Both the position numbers and the translations under genes were made by a program. A stretch of DNA of 64,000 bases from an uncultured Flavobacteriaceae bacterium (GTDB lineage: Bacteria > Bacteroidota > Bacteroidia > Flavobacteriales > Flavobacteriaceae): NCBI GenBank assembly GCA_947500385.1, contig CANMSA010000022.1, positions 1-64,000 of the forward strand, written 5' to 3'. The notes beneath the pieces are model-generated. The model was not told the origin of the DNA. It made no database searches and saw only the letters and a list, made by a program, of their open reading frames with translations. Positions 1 to 10,655 of this stretch are shown piece after piece; positions within the stretch are counted from its first letter, which is position 1; each line of letters begins with the position of its first letter.

Positions 1-77
1 TGGTTTGATCGTCACTTTGAAATAAAAAAGCCCTGACGATACTGTCAGGGCCCTTATTTACTTGGTGGAGAATACCG
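1..77. repeat. Direct repeat copy 1 (tRNA-Ala 3' end plus terminator)
   Basis: Bases 1-77 are repeated exactly at 123-199. The unit holds an intrinsic-terminator hairpin (stem 30-37 with 44-51, GCCCTGAC/GTCAGGGC) and, at 63-77, the complement of the CCA end and acceptor strand of tRNA-Ala. The second copy belongs to the intact tRNA gene; in this copy the tRNA part is only a remnant. The repeat starts at base 1, so it may extend beyond the window. Confidence 0.9.
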
Positions 78-106
78 CCCCGACGCTTCGGGGGAACCGG
101 TGACCT
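63..106 (-). pseudogene. Remnant of tRNA-Ala 3' end with inserted palindrome
   Basis: Read on the minus strand this matches the 3' part of the neighbouring tRNA-Ala: CCA end, acceptor strand, and the block at 94-106 (gaaccggtgacct), which equals 205-217 of the intact gene. Where the intact gene has its T-loop bases, this copy carries CCCCGACGCTTCGGGG (78-93), a 6-bp stem with a 4-base loop. The D-arm, anticodon arm and 5' acceptor are absent. It cannot form a tRNA. Confidence 0.75.
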
Positions 107-122
107 TTAGCAGTATTATTCA

Positions 123-264
<142 letters not shown>

Positions 265-397
265 ATTTTAGACCTCAAAGAAAACACTTTTGGCACACAT
301 GGCAAAATGTACCCTTCTTTTTCTTTTACCAAAACAATAACGGCCTGCCCTTTTACAACAATGCTCAACAACTTATCTTTATCAAAAAACCAAGCAG

Positions 398-1108
398 ATG
401 GATTTAAACAACAAAGTAGCCTACATCACAGGAGGTTCCAAAGGTATCGGTTTTGGAGTTGCCCAGAAGTTAATAGCGGCCGGAATGCGGGTCGCCATTA
501 GTGGCCGTACCTTTAAAAGTGTGCAAAAAGCTGCGGAATACTTGGGCGACGAAAATCAAGTACTGGCGCTTGAATCGGACGTGACCACCTTGGCCGAGGA
601 GCAAAAGGCCGTGGCCGCAATCATCGCCAGATGGGGGCAGCTCGATGTAGTACTTGCCAATGCGGGGGTAGGCCATTTCGCCCCGGTGGACGAAATGGGA
701 GAGGAGCAGTGGTTGCAAATGATCCATACCAATCTAAACGGGGTGTTTTATACCCTTAAAGCCGCTGTGGAGGCCCTAAAAAAATCAAAGGGGTACTACA
801 TGACCTTGGCGAGTTTGGCGGGAACCAACTTCTTTGCTGCGGGAGCAGGCTACAATGCTACTAAATTTGGGGTGGTCGGCTTTACCCAAGCGGCCATGCT
901 CGATTTGCGCAAGTATGATATCAAAGTATCTACCATTATGCCCGGCTCGGTCGCTACCCACTTTAACGGGAACGAACCCGCAGAAAAGGATGCATGGAAG
1001 ATACAACCCGAAGATATTGGGGAATTGGTGCTCGACTTGCTTAAGATGCACCCCCGTACCTTACCGAGTAAAATAGAGGTACGCCCCTCGCGACCCGATT
1101 TAAAGTAA
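398..1108 (+). CDS. Short-chain dehydrogenase/reductase (SDR)
   Basis: This is a 236-residue classical SDR, probably an NAD(P)-dependent oxidoreductase of unknown substrate. The cofactor-binding motif TGGSKGIG is at residues 11-18, NAG at 88-90, the catalytic serine near 139, and the YxxxK pair at Tyr152/Lys156. Length and motif order are normal for the family. The ATG at 398 is chosen because MDLNNKVAYITGG is a standard SDR start; an ATG at 307 opens a different frame. The gene stands alone, diverging from the tRNA and converging on the AddB-like gene. The substrate cannot be read from sequence. Confidence 0.9.
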   Translation: MDLNNKVAYITGGSKGIGFGVAQKLIAAGMRVAISGRTFKSVQKAAEYLGDENQVLALESDVTTLAEEQKAVAAIIARWGQLDVVLANAGVGHFAPVDEMGEEQWLQMIHTNLNGVFYTLKAAVEALKKSKGYYMTLASLAGTNFFAAGAGYNATKFGVVGFTQAAMLDLRKYDIKVSTIMPGSVATHFNGNEPAEKDAWKIQPEDIGELVLDLLKMHPRTLPSKIEVRPSRPDLK

Positions 1109-1184
1109 GTTGAGGAATGTATGGAAGGGGTATTAGACAGGCGATTAGTGCACAGAAGTCTTTGTTCTTTCCTATTTTTCCTCC

Positions 1185-3929
1185 CTACACTTCCTTTTCG
1201 AGAATCGGCAACGCGGGATTACAAATTTCCATAATCAACGCTATGAGCTGTTCTTTGAAGTGCTCAATGGTTTCCTGATCAATGGTCTTCGTTTTATTCC
1301 TACTCGTGCGTTTCTCCTTGGTGGCAAAAGCCAAGAGCCCCGCTTTGAGGTTTTTAAAAGAAAAGATGCCCGCTTCAATAGTGCTAACCGTATGTTCTTG
1401 ATCGTACATAAAGGCATAACAAAGCAGTTGAAAGGCCTTGCTATACTCATAGGAGGTTACCAACTCGTCCCAAGCAACGATTTCTACTTGGGAAGAAAGT
1501 ACTTTTCCCGTCTTATAATCAATGATGCGGGTAGTGCCATCATAGGTGTCAATGCGGTCTAAGGTGCCTTTTAGGTACACTGGAAAGGCCAACTGGGGAA
1601 TGGAAATAGTGCGTTTTAGCTTTTGTTCAAGCGCTATAATTTTTATTTCATGCTGAGCTACTTCACGGATCTCTAAATCGAGGAAGTTTGCTACATACCG
1701 AAGTACGACCTTGAAAGCGATCAGGTTTTTACCCCGGCTAATGTCACCCTCTAAATAACTTTTTGCAAAGTGCTTTTGTACGATGGGTTGGAGGTTTTTC
1801 TTGGCTTCGACAAGCATTTCTTTTTGGAGCACCAGCCCAATAAACGGGGTGTAGATTTCCTCTAGGGTATCATGTACGATAGTGCCAAACGTGTTGGCCG
1901 CCACGGTTTCTTCGACCTCCAATAAATCATCTATTTTCAGGAGGTTTCTAGTGTAAAAATCCAAAGGATTACGAATATAATTACTCAAGGAAGTGGGGGA
2001 GAAACCGCTGGCTGCATGCGCCTGTATCAACTGCATCATCCCTTCGTCCTTCGAAATTTTTTCCAGCGTTTTTACGGTTGGGGTGATCAGGGGTGCCGCG
2101 ATTCGTTCTGTGATAAAAGGCTGTACTTGTTCATCGGTCAGCAACTGCCGGATCAGTCTACTTTTTTCGCCACCTTCGAGCACATCTGGTTCGGTATTGT
2201 ACAGGAGGTACACCTTTTTCGCTCGCTGCAGCAATCGATAAAAGTGATAAGTATATACGGCATCTTTCTCTTTGTAAGTGGGTAGGTTGAAGTACTTTTT
2301 TAAATCGAAGGGAATAAACGAATTGTTCGATTTTCCTGCCGGGAGAATGCCTTCGTTTACCGAACTAAGGATAACGGTTTCAAAGTCGAGATTACGACTT
2401 TCCAGCATCCCCATAATCTGAAGTCCTTGTAAGGGTTCCCCTTGAAAATCAAGGGTTTGCGAGGAAAGTAGTTCTTTGTACAGACTTAGGAGCGATTTTA
2501 GGTCACTGATAAAATGGTGTTGTCCTATGAGCTCCTGCAGTTGGTTGAACAGGGTATAAAAGCGGTACACATATTCCATTGAAAGGGCGTCCTCTTTTGC
2601 TGATAAGGTATCGCGTAGTGCCAACAAAAGCTCCAGGCATTTTTCTACAAATTGGTCGGGGGTCGGTTGCGTTTCAAAGAACAGGGAGGCTATCATAGGG
2701 TGCCCTGCCACTGCTTGAAGCTGAAAGGGCGTTACATAGGCCCAGTTATTATTTTTAATGGTTTCTGAAAGTGTAGCGGCGTGGTTCGTTTCCGAGTCGG
2801 TCAACAAAGTGTTGAGGTAAGGGTGTGTCAACAACGCCAGAATAGGCTGGTAGAACCACCCTTTTGGGTCCCGATTGATGTAGAGGGAAATGTATTGTAC
2901 AAACAATTCTGCCAAAGGGGTTTTTCCCAACGGGTATCCCATGGTTATATTCACATCGGGAATTTCGGCGGGAACAGCATGCAATAACGGGTTTAGTAAG
3001 GTCTCATCGCCAAGAACCACCGCTGTATTTTTTAAGCCGGCCGGATGGGTTTGATACATTTTTTTTAGGAGGCCACCGATGTATTTGGCCTGCGAAATGT
3101 TCTTGGGAACCCCGATTACCTCAATTTCCTTTTCGGTGTTGTAGTGATTGCTCAAACCCTTTAGATCATGCTCTTTGATGTAGGGCCAACTTCTTCGGTG
3201 CTGGCGAATAAAGAGACCGGCATCATGCACAGGATCTTCTAAAAAAGACCGGTCAATATCCCAATAAATTTCTGCCTTGCCGGTGTTGAGAATTCGTTGG
3301 ATTATTTTTGATTCGGCGGTGTTAAGCGCATTGAAACCAATAAATATATGGGTCGTTTCCGTTTGATCTTCCAAATACTGTTCCAACACTTGGCATGCCA
3401 TTCGATACACTAGGCCCTGATGGCCAATGCCTTGTTGTAACAGCTTTTTGTTGAAAGCATGATAAAGCGGATCTAACTTGTTCCAAAAGTCTAGATAGTC
3501 CTCCATCATTTGCGTTTTTTCCGCTTCGGGCGACCAGATACTTACTTCTTGGATGGCAGAGAGATTCGAGAACAATTGATCGGTATCGATAAGGTAGCGA
3601 TCGATCTCATTAAAGTCCTGTAGCAAGGTTTGGCCCCATTTTGAAAAGACATAGAAGCTATCTTTCTCTCCCTTATTAAGGTCGGAATAGGTATTGTAAA
3701 GCTCAAAAAGCTGTTCGGTATTGGTTGCGTAAGATACGCCGGAAAGGTGCTCTACAAAGCCCTCGATGCTAAAAATGTCCGGTGCAAAAGAAGGGGTTGT
3801 TGTTTTTTGGGCGAGTGCGTTGCGCACGAAAGTACCGGCTCGCTTACTTGGGAGTACGAAGACCAAGTGCTCCATAGAAGTATACTTCTTGGACAGGGCA
3901 TCGACAACTTCCTCTAAAAAACTTTGCAT
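1185..3929 (-). CDS. PD-(D/E)XK nuclease family protein, AddB-like
   Basis: This 914-residue protein resembles the AddB/RexB subunit of the AddAB (RecBCD-type) double-strand-break resection complex. The C-terminal nuclease core is clear: GTLDRID at about 788-794, IIDYKTGK at about 802-809, then the QLLCYA segment typical of RecB-family nucleases. The N-terminal part resembles an inactivated helicase (VFVLPSKRAG near residue 25) without a good Walker A motif. I see no cysteine cluster like the Fe-S site of Gram-positive AddB. An upstream TTG (3935) is in frame; the ATG at 3929 is preferred. Its likely partner is the AddA-like gene at 6649-9762, separated from it by kbl and an OmpA gene. Confidence 0.85.
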   Translation of the reverse strand: MQSFLEEVVDALSKKYTSMEHLVFVLPSKRAGTFVRNALAQKTTTPSFAPDIFSIEGFVEHLSGVSYATNTEQLFELYNTYSDLNKGEKDSFYVFSKWGQTLLQDFNEIDRYLIDTDQLFSNLSAIQEVSIWSPEAEKTQMMEDYLDFWNKLDPLYHAFNKKLLQQGIGHQGLVYRMACQVLEQYLEDQTETTHIFIGFNALNTAESKIIQRILNTGKAEIYWDIDRSFLEDPVHDAGLFIRQHRRSWPYIKEHDLKGLSNHYNTEKEIEVIGVPKNISQAKYIGGLLKKMYQTHPAGLKNTAVVLGDETLLNPLLHAVPAEIPDVNITMGYPLGKTPLAELFVQYISLYINRDPKGWFYQPILALLTHPYLNTLLTDSETNHAATLSETIKNNNWAYVTPFQLQAVAGHPMIASLFFETQPTPDQFVEKCLELLLALRDTLSAKEDALSMEYVYRFYTLFNQLQELIGQHHFISDLKSLLSLYKELLSSQTLDFQGEPLQGLQIMGMLESRNLDFETVILSSVNEGILPAGKSNNSFIPFDLKKYFNLPTYKEKDAVYTYHFYRLLQRAKKVYLLYNTEPDVLEGGEKSRLIRQLLTDEQVQPFITERIAAPLITPTVKTLEKISKDEGMMQLIQAHAASGFSPTSLSNYIRNPLDFYTRNLLKIDDLLEVEETVAANTFGTIVHDTLEEIYTPFIGLVLQKEMLVEAKKNLQPIVQKHFAKSYLEGDISRGKNLIAFKVVLRYVANFLDLEIREVAQHEIKIIALEQKLKRTISIPQLAFPVYLKGTLDRIDTYDGTTRIIDYKTGKVLSSQVEIVAWDELVTSYEYSKAFQLLCYAFMYDQEHTVSTIEAGIFSFKNLKAGLLAFATKEKRTSRNKTKTIDQETIEHFKEQLIALIMEICNPALPILEKEV

Positions 3930-3943
3930 GGCCAAAAATAAAA

Positions 3944-3976
3944 AAAGCCCTGGCGTTTATCGCCAGGGCTTTTCAA
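3944..3976 (-). terminator. Intrinsic terminator below OmpA porin gene
   Basis: A perfect 10-bp stem AGCCCTGGCG (3946-3955) with CGCCAGGGCT (3961-3970), loop TTTAT, followed by a T-run on the minus strand and a shorter one on the plus strand. It ends the OmpA transcript just before the AddB-like start codon, so the AddB-like gene probably needs its own promoter or read-through. Confidence 0.88.
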
Positions 3977-3996
3977 TTTATTTAAAGTTTAGAAAC

Positions 3997-5337
3997 TTAC
4001 TTGATCAAGTTGATTTCTACCCTTCTATTTTCTCTTCTTCCTTTAGAAGTCTTGTTGTTCGCGATTGGTCTGTCTTCACCGTAACCAGTGGCAGTCAATC
4101 TGTCTGCTCCGATTCCTTCCGCGATCAAGAAGTCTCTTACAGCATTTGCTCTAGATTCGGAAAGCTTCTGGTTGGTAGCAGCACCACCTTGACTATCAGT
4201 GTGCCCTTCAACAGAGAACTTAGCGTTTGGATACTCACCAAGGATTCTGATGATGTCGACCATTACAGAAGTAGACTCCGCTTTGATAGAAGACTTACCA
4301 GTGTCAAACAAGATCGTCTTAGCGTAATCGTTCAATTGCTTCTGAACTTCTTCAGTTACTTCAGGACAACCGTTGTTGGCAACAGTACCGGCAACATCTG
4401 GACAGTTATCATCTTTGTCCAATACGCCGTCACTATCTTTATCTGGCCATGGGCATCCTTTGTTTTCGGCAGGACCTGCTTCGTTAGGACACTCATCATC
4501 CTTGTCGGCAACACCGTCACCGTCAGCATCAGGACAACCGGCAAGATTCGCCAAACCAGCTTCGCTAGGACAAGCATCATCCTTATCGGCAACACCGTCA
4601 CCGTCAGCATCAGGACAACCGTTCATTTCGGCAGAACCGGCTTCGTTTGGACAGCTATCTTTGCTATCTTCGATTCCATCGCCATCAGCATCAGGACAAC
4701 CGTTGAAAGCTTCTAATCCGGGAACTTCCGGACAAGCATCGTCTTTGTCATAGATTCCATCATCATCTGTATCAGTACCGCCAAATTTAACGGCAATACC
4801 TGCAAGATGTTGCCAGTGCTTTACACCGTAATCTTCGAAAGCGTGCTTGTAACCTGTTTGTAGTGTAAGACCTAGGTTTTCAGTAAACCAGAAGTTAGCA
4901 CCGATTCCCGCATTCACGGTACCAGCACCAATTTCATCTACCCAAGTATAACCCCCACCTACTTCGATGAAAGGATCCACTACTGTATTTTTAAGAAAAG
5001 CATATTTGATGGTACCATCTATAGCGTAGTGAGAAAGATCATCTACACGGGTATCGCCCAATTTAGTGATTCTATTCAAAGAACCTCTAGCACCAACAGA
5101 GAATCCATCGCCTACAGACCTAGACACCGCCAAGTACGAAATAGAAGGAAGAATGTTCCAGTGGTCATTCACATTGAATAACTCATTTCCAAAAGAACTT
5201 CCGTCACCTGTAGGATAGGTGTCTATGGCATTTGCTCCAAAACTAACCTGCCAAGGGTTATTCTCGTCTTGAGCTTGGATGCTGTTGAATCCTACAAAAA
5301 GCAGGACAGCCATCAATAATTTGCTAAGATGTTTCAT
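3997..5337 (-). CDS. OmpA-family outer membrane protein with TSP3 repeats
   Basis: A 446-residue outer-membrane protein. Residues 1-22 form a signal peptide ending ...SIQAQ. Residues ~25-190 look like an 8-strand beta-barrel. Residues ~193-320 hold five or six calcium-binding thrombospondin type-3 repeats (DxDGDGxxDxxDxCP). The C-terminal ~115 residues are a peptidoglycan-binding OmpA domain ([31 protein letters not shown]). It anchors the outer membrane to the cell wall. ATG 5337 is chosen; a TTG two codons upstream is the alternative. A consensus flavobacterial promoter lies upstream at 5372-5401 and a strong terminator downstream, so it is a single-gene transcript, probably abundant. Confidence 0.93.
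   Translation of the reverse strand: MKHLSKLLMAVLLFVGFNSIQAQDENNPWQVSFGANAIDTYPTGDGSSFGNELFNVNDHWNILPSISYLAVSRSVGDGFSVGARGSLNRITKLGDTRVDDLSHYAIDGTIKYAFLKNTVVDPFIEVGGGYTWVDEIGAGTVNAGIGANFWFTENLGLTLQTGYKHAFEDYGVKHWQHLAGIAVKFGGTDTDDDGIYDKDDACPEVPGLEAFNGCPDADGDGIEDSKDSCPNEAGSAEMNGCPDADGDGVADKDDACPSEAGLANLAGCPDADGDGVADKDDECPNEAGPAENKGCPWPDKDSDGVLDKDDNCPDVAGTVANNGCPEVTEEVQKQLNDYAKTILFDTGKSSIKAESTSVMVDIIRILGEYPNAKFSVEGHTDSQGGAATNQKLSESRANAVRDFLIAEGIGADRLTATGYGEDRPIANNKTSKGRRENRRVEINLIK
4489..4740. repeat. Near-identical coding repeats (TSP3 units) in OmpA gene
   Basis: The segment encodes successive Asp-rich 26-residue units. At DNA level 4489-4543 and 4567-4621 differ at only a few positions over 55 bases, with a 78-bp period. 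A more diverged unit follows toward 4740. The high nucleotide identity points to recent unit duplication or gene conversion. Confidence 0.8.
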
Positions 5338-5371
5338 GTTCAAATTTTTAAGTTTAAGTGTTTATTAGCAG

Positions 5372-5401
5372 CAAATGTAAGTTGTTAATTATTATTAACA
5401 A
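5372..5401 (-). promoter_or_regulatory. Flavobacterial promoter of OmpA gene
   Basis: On the minus strand: TTG (complement of 5399-5401), a 19-base spacer, then TACATTTG (complement of 5372-5379). This matches the Bacteroidota consensus TTG-N17-23-TAnnTTTG exactly. It sits about 35 bases before the ATG at 5337. Confidence 0.85.
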
Positions 5402-5450
5402 AATCAATTGTTTATTTTTTTTAGCGCGTTTCATGCCCTAAACTGTGCAT

Positions 5451-6644
5451 TTAAACGATCTTTAGAAGTTTCCCAACTTCGGTAAAGTCACGAATGGCCT
5501 TGTCTAAATGTTCACGTTCATGGGCCGCTGATAATTGTACGCGGATTCTTGCTTTTCCTTTGGGAACTACCGGATAAAAGAACCCGATGACATAAATTCC
5601 GCGATCTAAAAGCATGTTTGCCATTTCCTGTGAGAGCTTTGCGTCGTAGAGCATTACCGGTACAATGGCGGAGTCCCCGTCAATGATATCAAATCCGGCC
5701 GCTTTGATACCTTTTTTGAAGTAGGCCGTATTTTCTGCCAGTTTATCGCGTAAGCTGGTATCGTTCTTTAACATATCAAATACTTTGATAGAAGCGCCAA
5801 CAATAGCAGGGGCCAGGGAGTTCGAAAATAGGTAGGGCCGCGACCGTTGTCGCAGTATTTCGATAATTTCCTTTTTCCCGGTGGTATAACCGCCCATGGC
5901 GCCTCCCAAGGCCTTGCCGAGCGTACCGGTGATGATATCGATCCGGCCCATGGCTCCTTTTTCCTCTAACGTACCACGCCCGGTGGCACCTATGAAGCCC
6001 GTAGCATGGCATTCATCGATCATCACTAGGGCATCGTATTGGTCGGCAAGGTCACATATTTGGTCTAGGGGAGCCAAAAGGCCGTCCATAGAGAATACGC
6101 CATCGGTTACGATGATCTTAAAACGTGCTCCGTCAGCATTGGCCTGTATTAACTGTTCTTCCAAGGCGGTCATATCGCTGTTTGCATACCGATATCGTTT
6201 TGCCTTGCACAGGCGAACCCCATCAATAATGGAGGCATGGTTCAAAGAATCGGAAATAATGGCGTCCTCAGCACTCAATAGGGGTTCAAATACCCCACCG
6301 TTGGCATCAAAGGCGGCCGCATATAATATAGTATCCTCGGTGCCGTAAAAGTCGGCGATGGTTTGTTCCAAGGTTTTGTGAATGTCTTGGGTACCACAAA
6401 TAAAACGAACCGATGACATGCCGAAACCATGACTGTCGAGTGTATCTTTTGCCGCTTGTACCACTTCTGGATGGGAAGAAAGCCCTAAGTAATTGTTCGC
6501 GCAAAAGTTGATCACTTCTTCCCCGGTGGAAATACTGATGACCGCATCTTGCGGCGAGGTGATAATGCGTTCTTTTTTATAAAGACCATCGTCCTGTATT
6601 TGTTCCAATTCTTTTTGAAGGTGTTGTTGTATTTTTCCGTACAT
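5451..6644 (-). CDS. kbl: Glycine C-acetyltransferase (2-amino-3-ketobutyrate CoA ligase)
   Basis: A 397-residue PLP enzyme of the alpha-oxoamine synthase family. It cleaves 2-amino-3-oxobutyrate with CoA to glycine and acetyl-CoA in threonine breakdown. The PLP lysine is Lys244 in [17 protein letters not shown] (210-216) and NHAS (135-138) are the expected cofactor and catalytic motifs. The start at 6644 gives [10 protein letters not shown], as in Kbl proteins; a longer reading frame to 6740 overlaps the preceding gene. The start is 4 bases past the AddA-like stop, so the two are probably co-transcribed. No tdh (threonine dehydrogenase) is present in the window. Confidence 0.93.
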   Translation of the reverse strand: MYGKIQQHLQKELEQIQDDGLYKKERIITSPQDAVISISTGEEVINFCANNYLGLSSHPEVVQAAKDTLDSHGFGMSSVRFICGTQDIHKTLEQTIADFYGTEDTILYAAAFDANGGVFEPLLSAEDAIISDSLNHASIIDGVRLCKAKRYRYANSDMTALEEQLIQANADGARFKIIVTDGVFSMDGLLAPLDQICDLADQYDALVMIDECHATGFIGATGRGTLEEKGAMGRIDIITGTLGKALGGAMGGYTTGKKEIIEILRQRSRPYLFSNSLAPAIVGASIKVFDMLKNDTSLRDKLAENTAYFKKGIKAAGFDIIDGDSAIVPVMLYDAKLSQEMANMLLDRGIYVIGFFYPVVPKGKARIRVQLSAAHEREHLDKAIRDFTEVGKLLKIV

Positions 6645-6648
6645 AATA

Positions 6649-9600
6649 TTAAGGTATAAATTCAGGTGTAATTCGTTCGTCAATATAGATAATGATCTTG
6701 TTTTCCACAACATAACCCATTTGTTCGAGTACCCGAGCATAGGTGGTTAATTGTTGATGGTATGATGCGTCCTTTTTTCCAGTTTTATAGTCTAGAATGG
6801 TGACACGCTTTTCTTTGATGACCAATCTGTCCGGGCGCAGCAATTGTCCGTTCTCCGTAATAATATCTTTTTCGTTCTTGATAGTATTTCCTTCTGAAAA
6901 ATAAGGTGCAAGTTGGGGGTGACCTACAATTTCTAACATCGTAGATCGAACGGCCTCGGCCTCCTCATTCTTTAAGTCGCCCTTGCGCACAAGCAACGAG
7001 AGTGCGTGCTCGATATCTTTGGGGGTTTCGATCAGGGCCATTGCAAGGTGGATCAAATTTCCCTTTGATAGGGCTGCGGCCCTTTCGGTATCCCAAAGGT
7101 TATCCGATTGGGTCAGGATTCTAAAACCGGGGCGCTCTTTCTGTGAATAGGAGAACGAGATGGTTGGCTGAACGGGCGGGGAAGGACGATCGGTTTCTTG
7201 TAAGTGCCCGAATTCGAATTGGGTCTTGGTTTCATCCCACTGCCCTATTCCTTGCAAATAATGAATGAACAAGCCCGAATAGTAATCGGTATTCGGATTC
7301 CCCTTTTTATCCAATTGTTTTCTTGTAATTATAAAGAGTGCCTTTTCGGCGCGGGTCAAAGCAACATAGAGCACGTTAAAAGCATCGAGCTCCATTTTTT
7401 CTTCTTCTTCTTGATAGCGTTGTTCGGCCTTGCCGCCGTATTGTACGACCTCTTTTTTTTCGTTAAAGAGCAAGGCCTCAAATCCTTCATACTTTTGAGG
7501 ATCTACCGGGAGCCATATCTTTTTATCCATTCGTTTGTAGAGATATTCGTTGGCATAGGGGAAAATAACCACCGGGAACTCAAGCCCCTTGGCTTTATGA
7601 ACGGTCATTATCTGAACGGCATTCAGATGATCGGGGGCGCTTAGGCCCAAGGAATCCTTTTTCTTTTCCCAATATGCCAAAAATAGGTGCAGTCCGGTAC
7701 CGTCTTTTTGTTCCACCTCTAAAACCACGTCCATCAAAAAGATTAGATAGGCCGCGGCCTCTTTTGCCAGGTCGAATTGTTTGATTGCCAGTTCTAAACC
7801 GTCGTACACCGATTTTTGCCTTACCGATCGCACATCAAAACCGTATTTCTCTTTAAGAAGCTTGTAGGGGTTTGCCAAATGGGACGCAATAAATGCATGC
7901 CGCGGTTCTTGCTCTTGAGATAAATAGGCGAGCACCTTGTAACGGGCGGCAAGATCATCCGGTTGATTCTGGTATTTTAGAAGGTCGATCAAAAAGCGCA
8001 CTTCCTCACTACTTTTCAATAAAAGGCTTTCCGAAGAAATGACCGGAATGTGACGCTCGGTAAGCTCTTGTGCCAATTGAACCCCATCTTTGTTATTACG
8101 TACTAGAATGCAAATGTCTGCATACGGATGTCCTTTGGCTAAAACGGTGTCGATCTTTTCAATGACGGCTCGGGCGTATAAGCTACCCTTTGAAGCAGGC
8201 TCACTGTCCTCGTCAATAAAGGTCATTTGCACGTAGCCTCCCGCGGTACTGTTCGACAACTGTTCATTACCATCGATAAAGAGTTGTTGATACAATTCGC
8301 TGTTCAAATAGGGCGCAGTGGCCTTGAAAAAAGAGTTGTTGAATGCTACAATTTCACGATGACTACGATAATTGGTAGGGAGGTTAAATACTTCTTGCGG
8401 AACCACAAAGGGGTAATCGCGTTCTAAGATAAGATCTAGAAATTGTTCGGCACGCCCCCCACGCCAGCGATAGATAGCTTGTTTGGCATCCCCGACCAAG
8501 AAAAGCGAACCGGTTTTCCCCTGCTCATCTTCACGCTCCAACCCATTCCCCAACAGGGGCTTTAGGTTTTCCCATTGCATAGCGGAAGTATCTTGAAACT
8601 CATCGATAAAATAATGCATGTATTTTTCTCCCAGCCGCTCGTATATAAAAGGGGCCGGTTGATCTTTGATCTGTTTGGATATAATCCCATTGAATTCTGA
8701 GATGGAAAGCTGATCGCGTTCCAACTGCAACTGTTTTATCTCTTGCTGCAGGCTGTTCAATACCGTTAGCGGAACAATATTGCCATAGGCATTTTTCAAG
8801 CGGGCCGTTTTGTAAAATGCTAGTTGTAGCGCTTCAAAGTGTTCGGTGAATCGCGGGTGCAGCGCATCAAGAATTGCTTTGGTTTCATCGGCACAACTTT
8901 TGTTGTACAACAGGGTCTCCGAGAAGTTTTTTTTCCATCCGGCATCGAAATCGACCTGAAGTGCACCGTTGGCTATCTTTTGTATGAAGTTGGGGAACGA
9001 GGCCCGGGTAAAATCTGTAAACTGTAGCCCGTTTTCCGCGATAAGCGTTAGACACTCCTTTGCATGGAACACCATTTTTTTTTCAAACTCGGTACGCTCT
9101 TGCGTTAGTTTTTTTTGGAGTGCTAAAAACTCCGGTATTTTTTTCTCTTGCAGTTTTTCAAGTTGAGAGGCATGGTTTTCGCTAAAAAGCAGTTTTCCAA
9201 TTTTGGCAAGGTCTATCGCAATATCCCAGCTTTTATCGTCATCGATTTTTTCAAAAGCAAACTCGACCAATACCCGGGTAAGTAATGGATCTTCCCCTGC
9301 TTTTAGAATTAGCCGTGACACTGCTTCGCCCAACAACAAATCATTGTCCAATACCACCTCAAAATTTTGTGGGAGCTTTAAATCTTTTGCAAAAGTGCGA
9401 ATAAGCCGATGGGTAAATTTATCGATAGTGGCGATATCGAAGAATGCATAGTTATGCAAAATCTCTTTAAGTGTATCGCCCGCTTTTGTTCGAAGTGTCT
9501 CCGCATCTAGCCGTAGGTCTTTCTGCACATCTGCGAACAACGGACTTGCACGACTCGCATCGTAGGTGCGCCCAAACTCGAAAAGGCTTTCCAAAATACG

Positions 9601-9762
9601 ATGTTTCATCTCGCCAACCGCTTTGTTGGTAAAGGTGAGGGCGAGTATTTTTCCAAAACGCTTGGGCGCGGAAAGTACAATTTTTAGATATTCCTTGGTT
9701 AAGGTATGTGTCTTACCAGAGCCGGCCGAGGCATTATATATTTTAAATGGACTAAGACTCAC
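6649..9762 (-). CDS. UvrD/Rep-type helicase-nuclease, AddA-like (RecB family)
   Basis: A protein of about 1037 residues with SF1 helicase motifs: Walker [10 protein letters not shown] (residues 10-18 from this start), Walker [26 protein letters not shown], and motif [15 protein letters not shown]-terminal RecB-family nuclease follows ([27 protein letters not shown]). It should unwind and degrade DNA ends together with the AddB-like protein. The start is uncertain. GTG 9762 places the Walker A near the N-terminus, as is usual for the family. ATG 9852 would add 30 residues rich in Cys and His that do not look like part of the family. kbl follows at once. Confidence 0.88.
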   Translation of the reverse strand: MSLSPFKIYNASAGSGKTHTLTKEYLKIVLSAPKRFGKILALTFTNKAVGEMKHRILESLFEFGRTYDASRASPLFADVQKDLRLDAETLRTKAGDTLKEILHNYAFFDIATIDKFTHRLIRTFAKDLKLPQNFEVVLDNDLLLGEAVSRLILKAGEDPLLTRVLVEFAFEKIDDDKSWDIAIDLAKIGKLLFSENHASQLEKLQEKKIPEFLALQKKLTQERTEFEKKMVFHAKECLTLIAENGLQFTDFTRASFPNFIQKIANGALQVDFDAGWKKNFSETLLYNKSCADETKAILDALHPRFTEHFEALQLAFYKTARLKNAYGNIVPLTVLNSLQQEIKQLQLERDQLSISEFNGIISKQIKDQPAPFIYERLGEKYMHYFIDEFQDTSAMQWENLKPLLGNGLEREDEQGKTGSLFLVGDAKQAIYRWRGGRAEQFLDLILERDYPFVVPQEVFNLPTNYRSHREIVAFNNSFFKATAPYLNSELYQQLFIDGNEQLSNSTAGGYVQMTFIDEDSEPASKGSLYARAVIEKIDTVLAKGHPYADICILVRNNKDGVQLAQELTERHIPVISSESLLLKSSEEVRFLIDLLKYQNQPDDLAARYKVLAYLSQEQEPRHAFIASHLANPYKLLKEKYGFDVRSVRQKSVYDGLELAIKQFDLAKEAAAYLIFLMDVVLEVEQKDGTGLHLFLAYWEKKKDSLGLSAPDHLNAVQIMTVHKAKGLEFPVVIFPYANEYLYKRMDKKIWLPVDPQKYEGFEALLFNEKKEVVQYGGKAEQRYQEEEEKMELDAFNVLYVALTRAEKALFIITRKQLDKKGNPNTDYYSGLFIHYLQGIGQWDETKTQFEFGHLQETDRPSPPVQPTISFSYSQKERPGFRILTQSDNLWDTERAAALSKGNLIHLAMALIETPKDIEHALSLLVRKGDLKNEEAEAVRSTMLEIVGHPQLAPYFSEGNTIKNEKDIITENGQLLRPDRLVIKEKRVTILDYKTGKKDASYHQQLTTYARVLEQMGYVVENKIIIYIDERITPEFIP

Positions 9763-9989
9763 CTTCTCTTTGGTTAGGTATTGGACATTGCTGCAACGGA
9801 ATTCTTTTTTGAACTGGTGGCACCGATTTCTATGATTGCAAATATCAAACATTCATTCTTCAACCGATACTATTTTTTGGCTTTTACGCCTCAAATAGCA
9901 ACGAAAGTACTCGTAGTACCCTTGTTTGTTAGTGTTGTGTAATGAAGGTTCTTAACAAATTATTAAAGAAATATGTTTGTTAAAAAACG

Positions 9990-9997
9990 TAGTTTTG
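9990..9997 (+). promoter_or_regulatory. -7 element upstream of sodA
   Basis: TAGTTTTG matches TAnnTTTG exactly. It would give a leader of about 32-35 bases before the sodA ATG at 10035. I see no TTG at the expected -33 distance, so the promoter is only half-supported. Confidence 0.5.
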
Positions 9998-10034
9998 GGG
10001 AACAGGATAACTTTAACTTAAAAACAACAATATT

Positions 10035-10643
10035 ATGGCTTTTGATTTACCAAAACTACCGTATGCGTACGATGCATTAGAACCAAACATCGATGCACGT
10101 ACGATGGAAATACATCATACAAAACACCACAACGGGTATACTACAAAACTGAATGGTGCAATTGAAGGGACCGACCTTGCTTCACATTCTATAGAAGATA
10201 TTTTAAAGAATCTGGATATGACGAACGCTGCGGTTCGTAATAACGGCGGCGGATTTTACAATCACTCGCTGTTTTGGGAAATTATGGCACCCAATGCAGG
10301 CGGACAACCTTCAGGAGATTTGGCAGCGGCAATCGATGCTGCTTTTGGATCTTTTGATGCATTCAAGACGAAATTCAGTGCTGCGGCAGGGACGCGATTT
10401 GGCTCTGGATGGGCTTGGTTGTGTGTTCACGAAGGAGGTGCCTTGGAGGTTTGTTCAACGCCGAATCAAGACAACCCCTTAATGCCAGGAACAGGATGTG
10501 GAGGCTTTCCTATCATAGGGTTGGATGTATGGGAACACGCCTATTACCTAAACTATCAGAACAGAAGACCTGATTACGTGAGTGCGTTTTTTAATGTAAT
10601 CAATTGGGATAAAGTATCAGCTTTGTACGAGGCGAACAAGTAA
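10035..10643 (+). CDS. sodA: Superoxide dismutase (Fe/Mn family)
   Basis: A 202-residue enzyme that converts superoxide to hydrogen peroxide and oxygen. The metal ligands are all present: His27 (HHTKHHNGY), His77 (YNHSLFW), Asp164 and His168 ([10 protein letters not shown]). The GGG-x-x-x-NHSLFW context and the [18 protein letters not shown] block are more like Mn than Fe enzymes, but metal choice cannot be fixed from this alone. There is no signal peptide, so it is cytoplasmic. It diverges from the AddA-like gene and is followed by a strong palindromic terminator. Its leader contains AACTTAA (10015-10021), complementary to the small RNAs encoded just downstream. Confidence 0.96.
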   Translation: MAFDLPKLPYAYDALEPNIDARTMEIHHTKHHNGYTTKLNGAIEGTDLASHSIEDILKNLDMTNAAVRNNGGGFYNHSLFWEIMAPNAGGQPSGDLAAAIDAAFGSFDAFKTKFSAAAGTRFGSGWAWLCVHEGGALEVCSTPNQDNPLMPGTGCGGFPIIGLDVWEHAYYLNYQNRRPDYVSAFFNVINWDKVSALYEANK

Positions 10644-10655
10644 CATTTGTTTGAA

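Noticed and set aside
3766-4716. 316-residue frame on the plus strand across the OmpA and AddB genes
   Set aside because: It is the antisense of the OmpA repeats and the AddB N-terminus; composition (Ser/Val/Arg runs) mirrors the repeats and no family fits.
9763-9852. N-terminal extension of the AddA-like protein to ATG 9852
   Set aside because: Adds 30 residues of unusual Cys/His composition; the GTG at 9762 gives a normal start. Kept only as an alternative.
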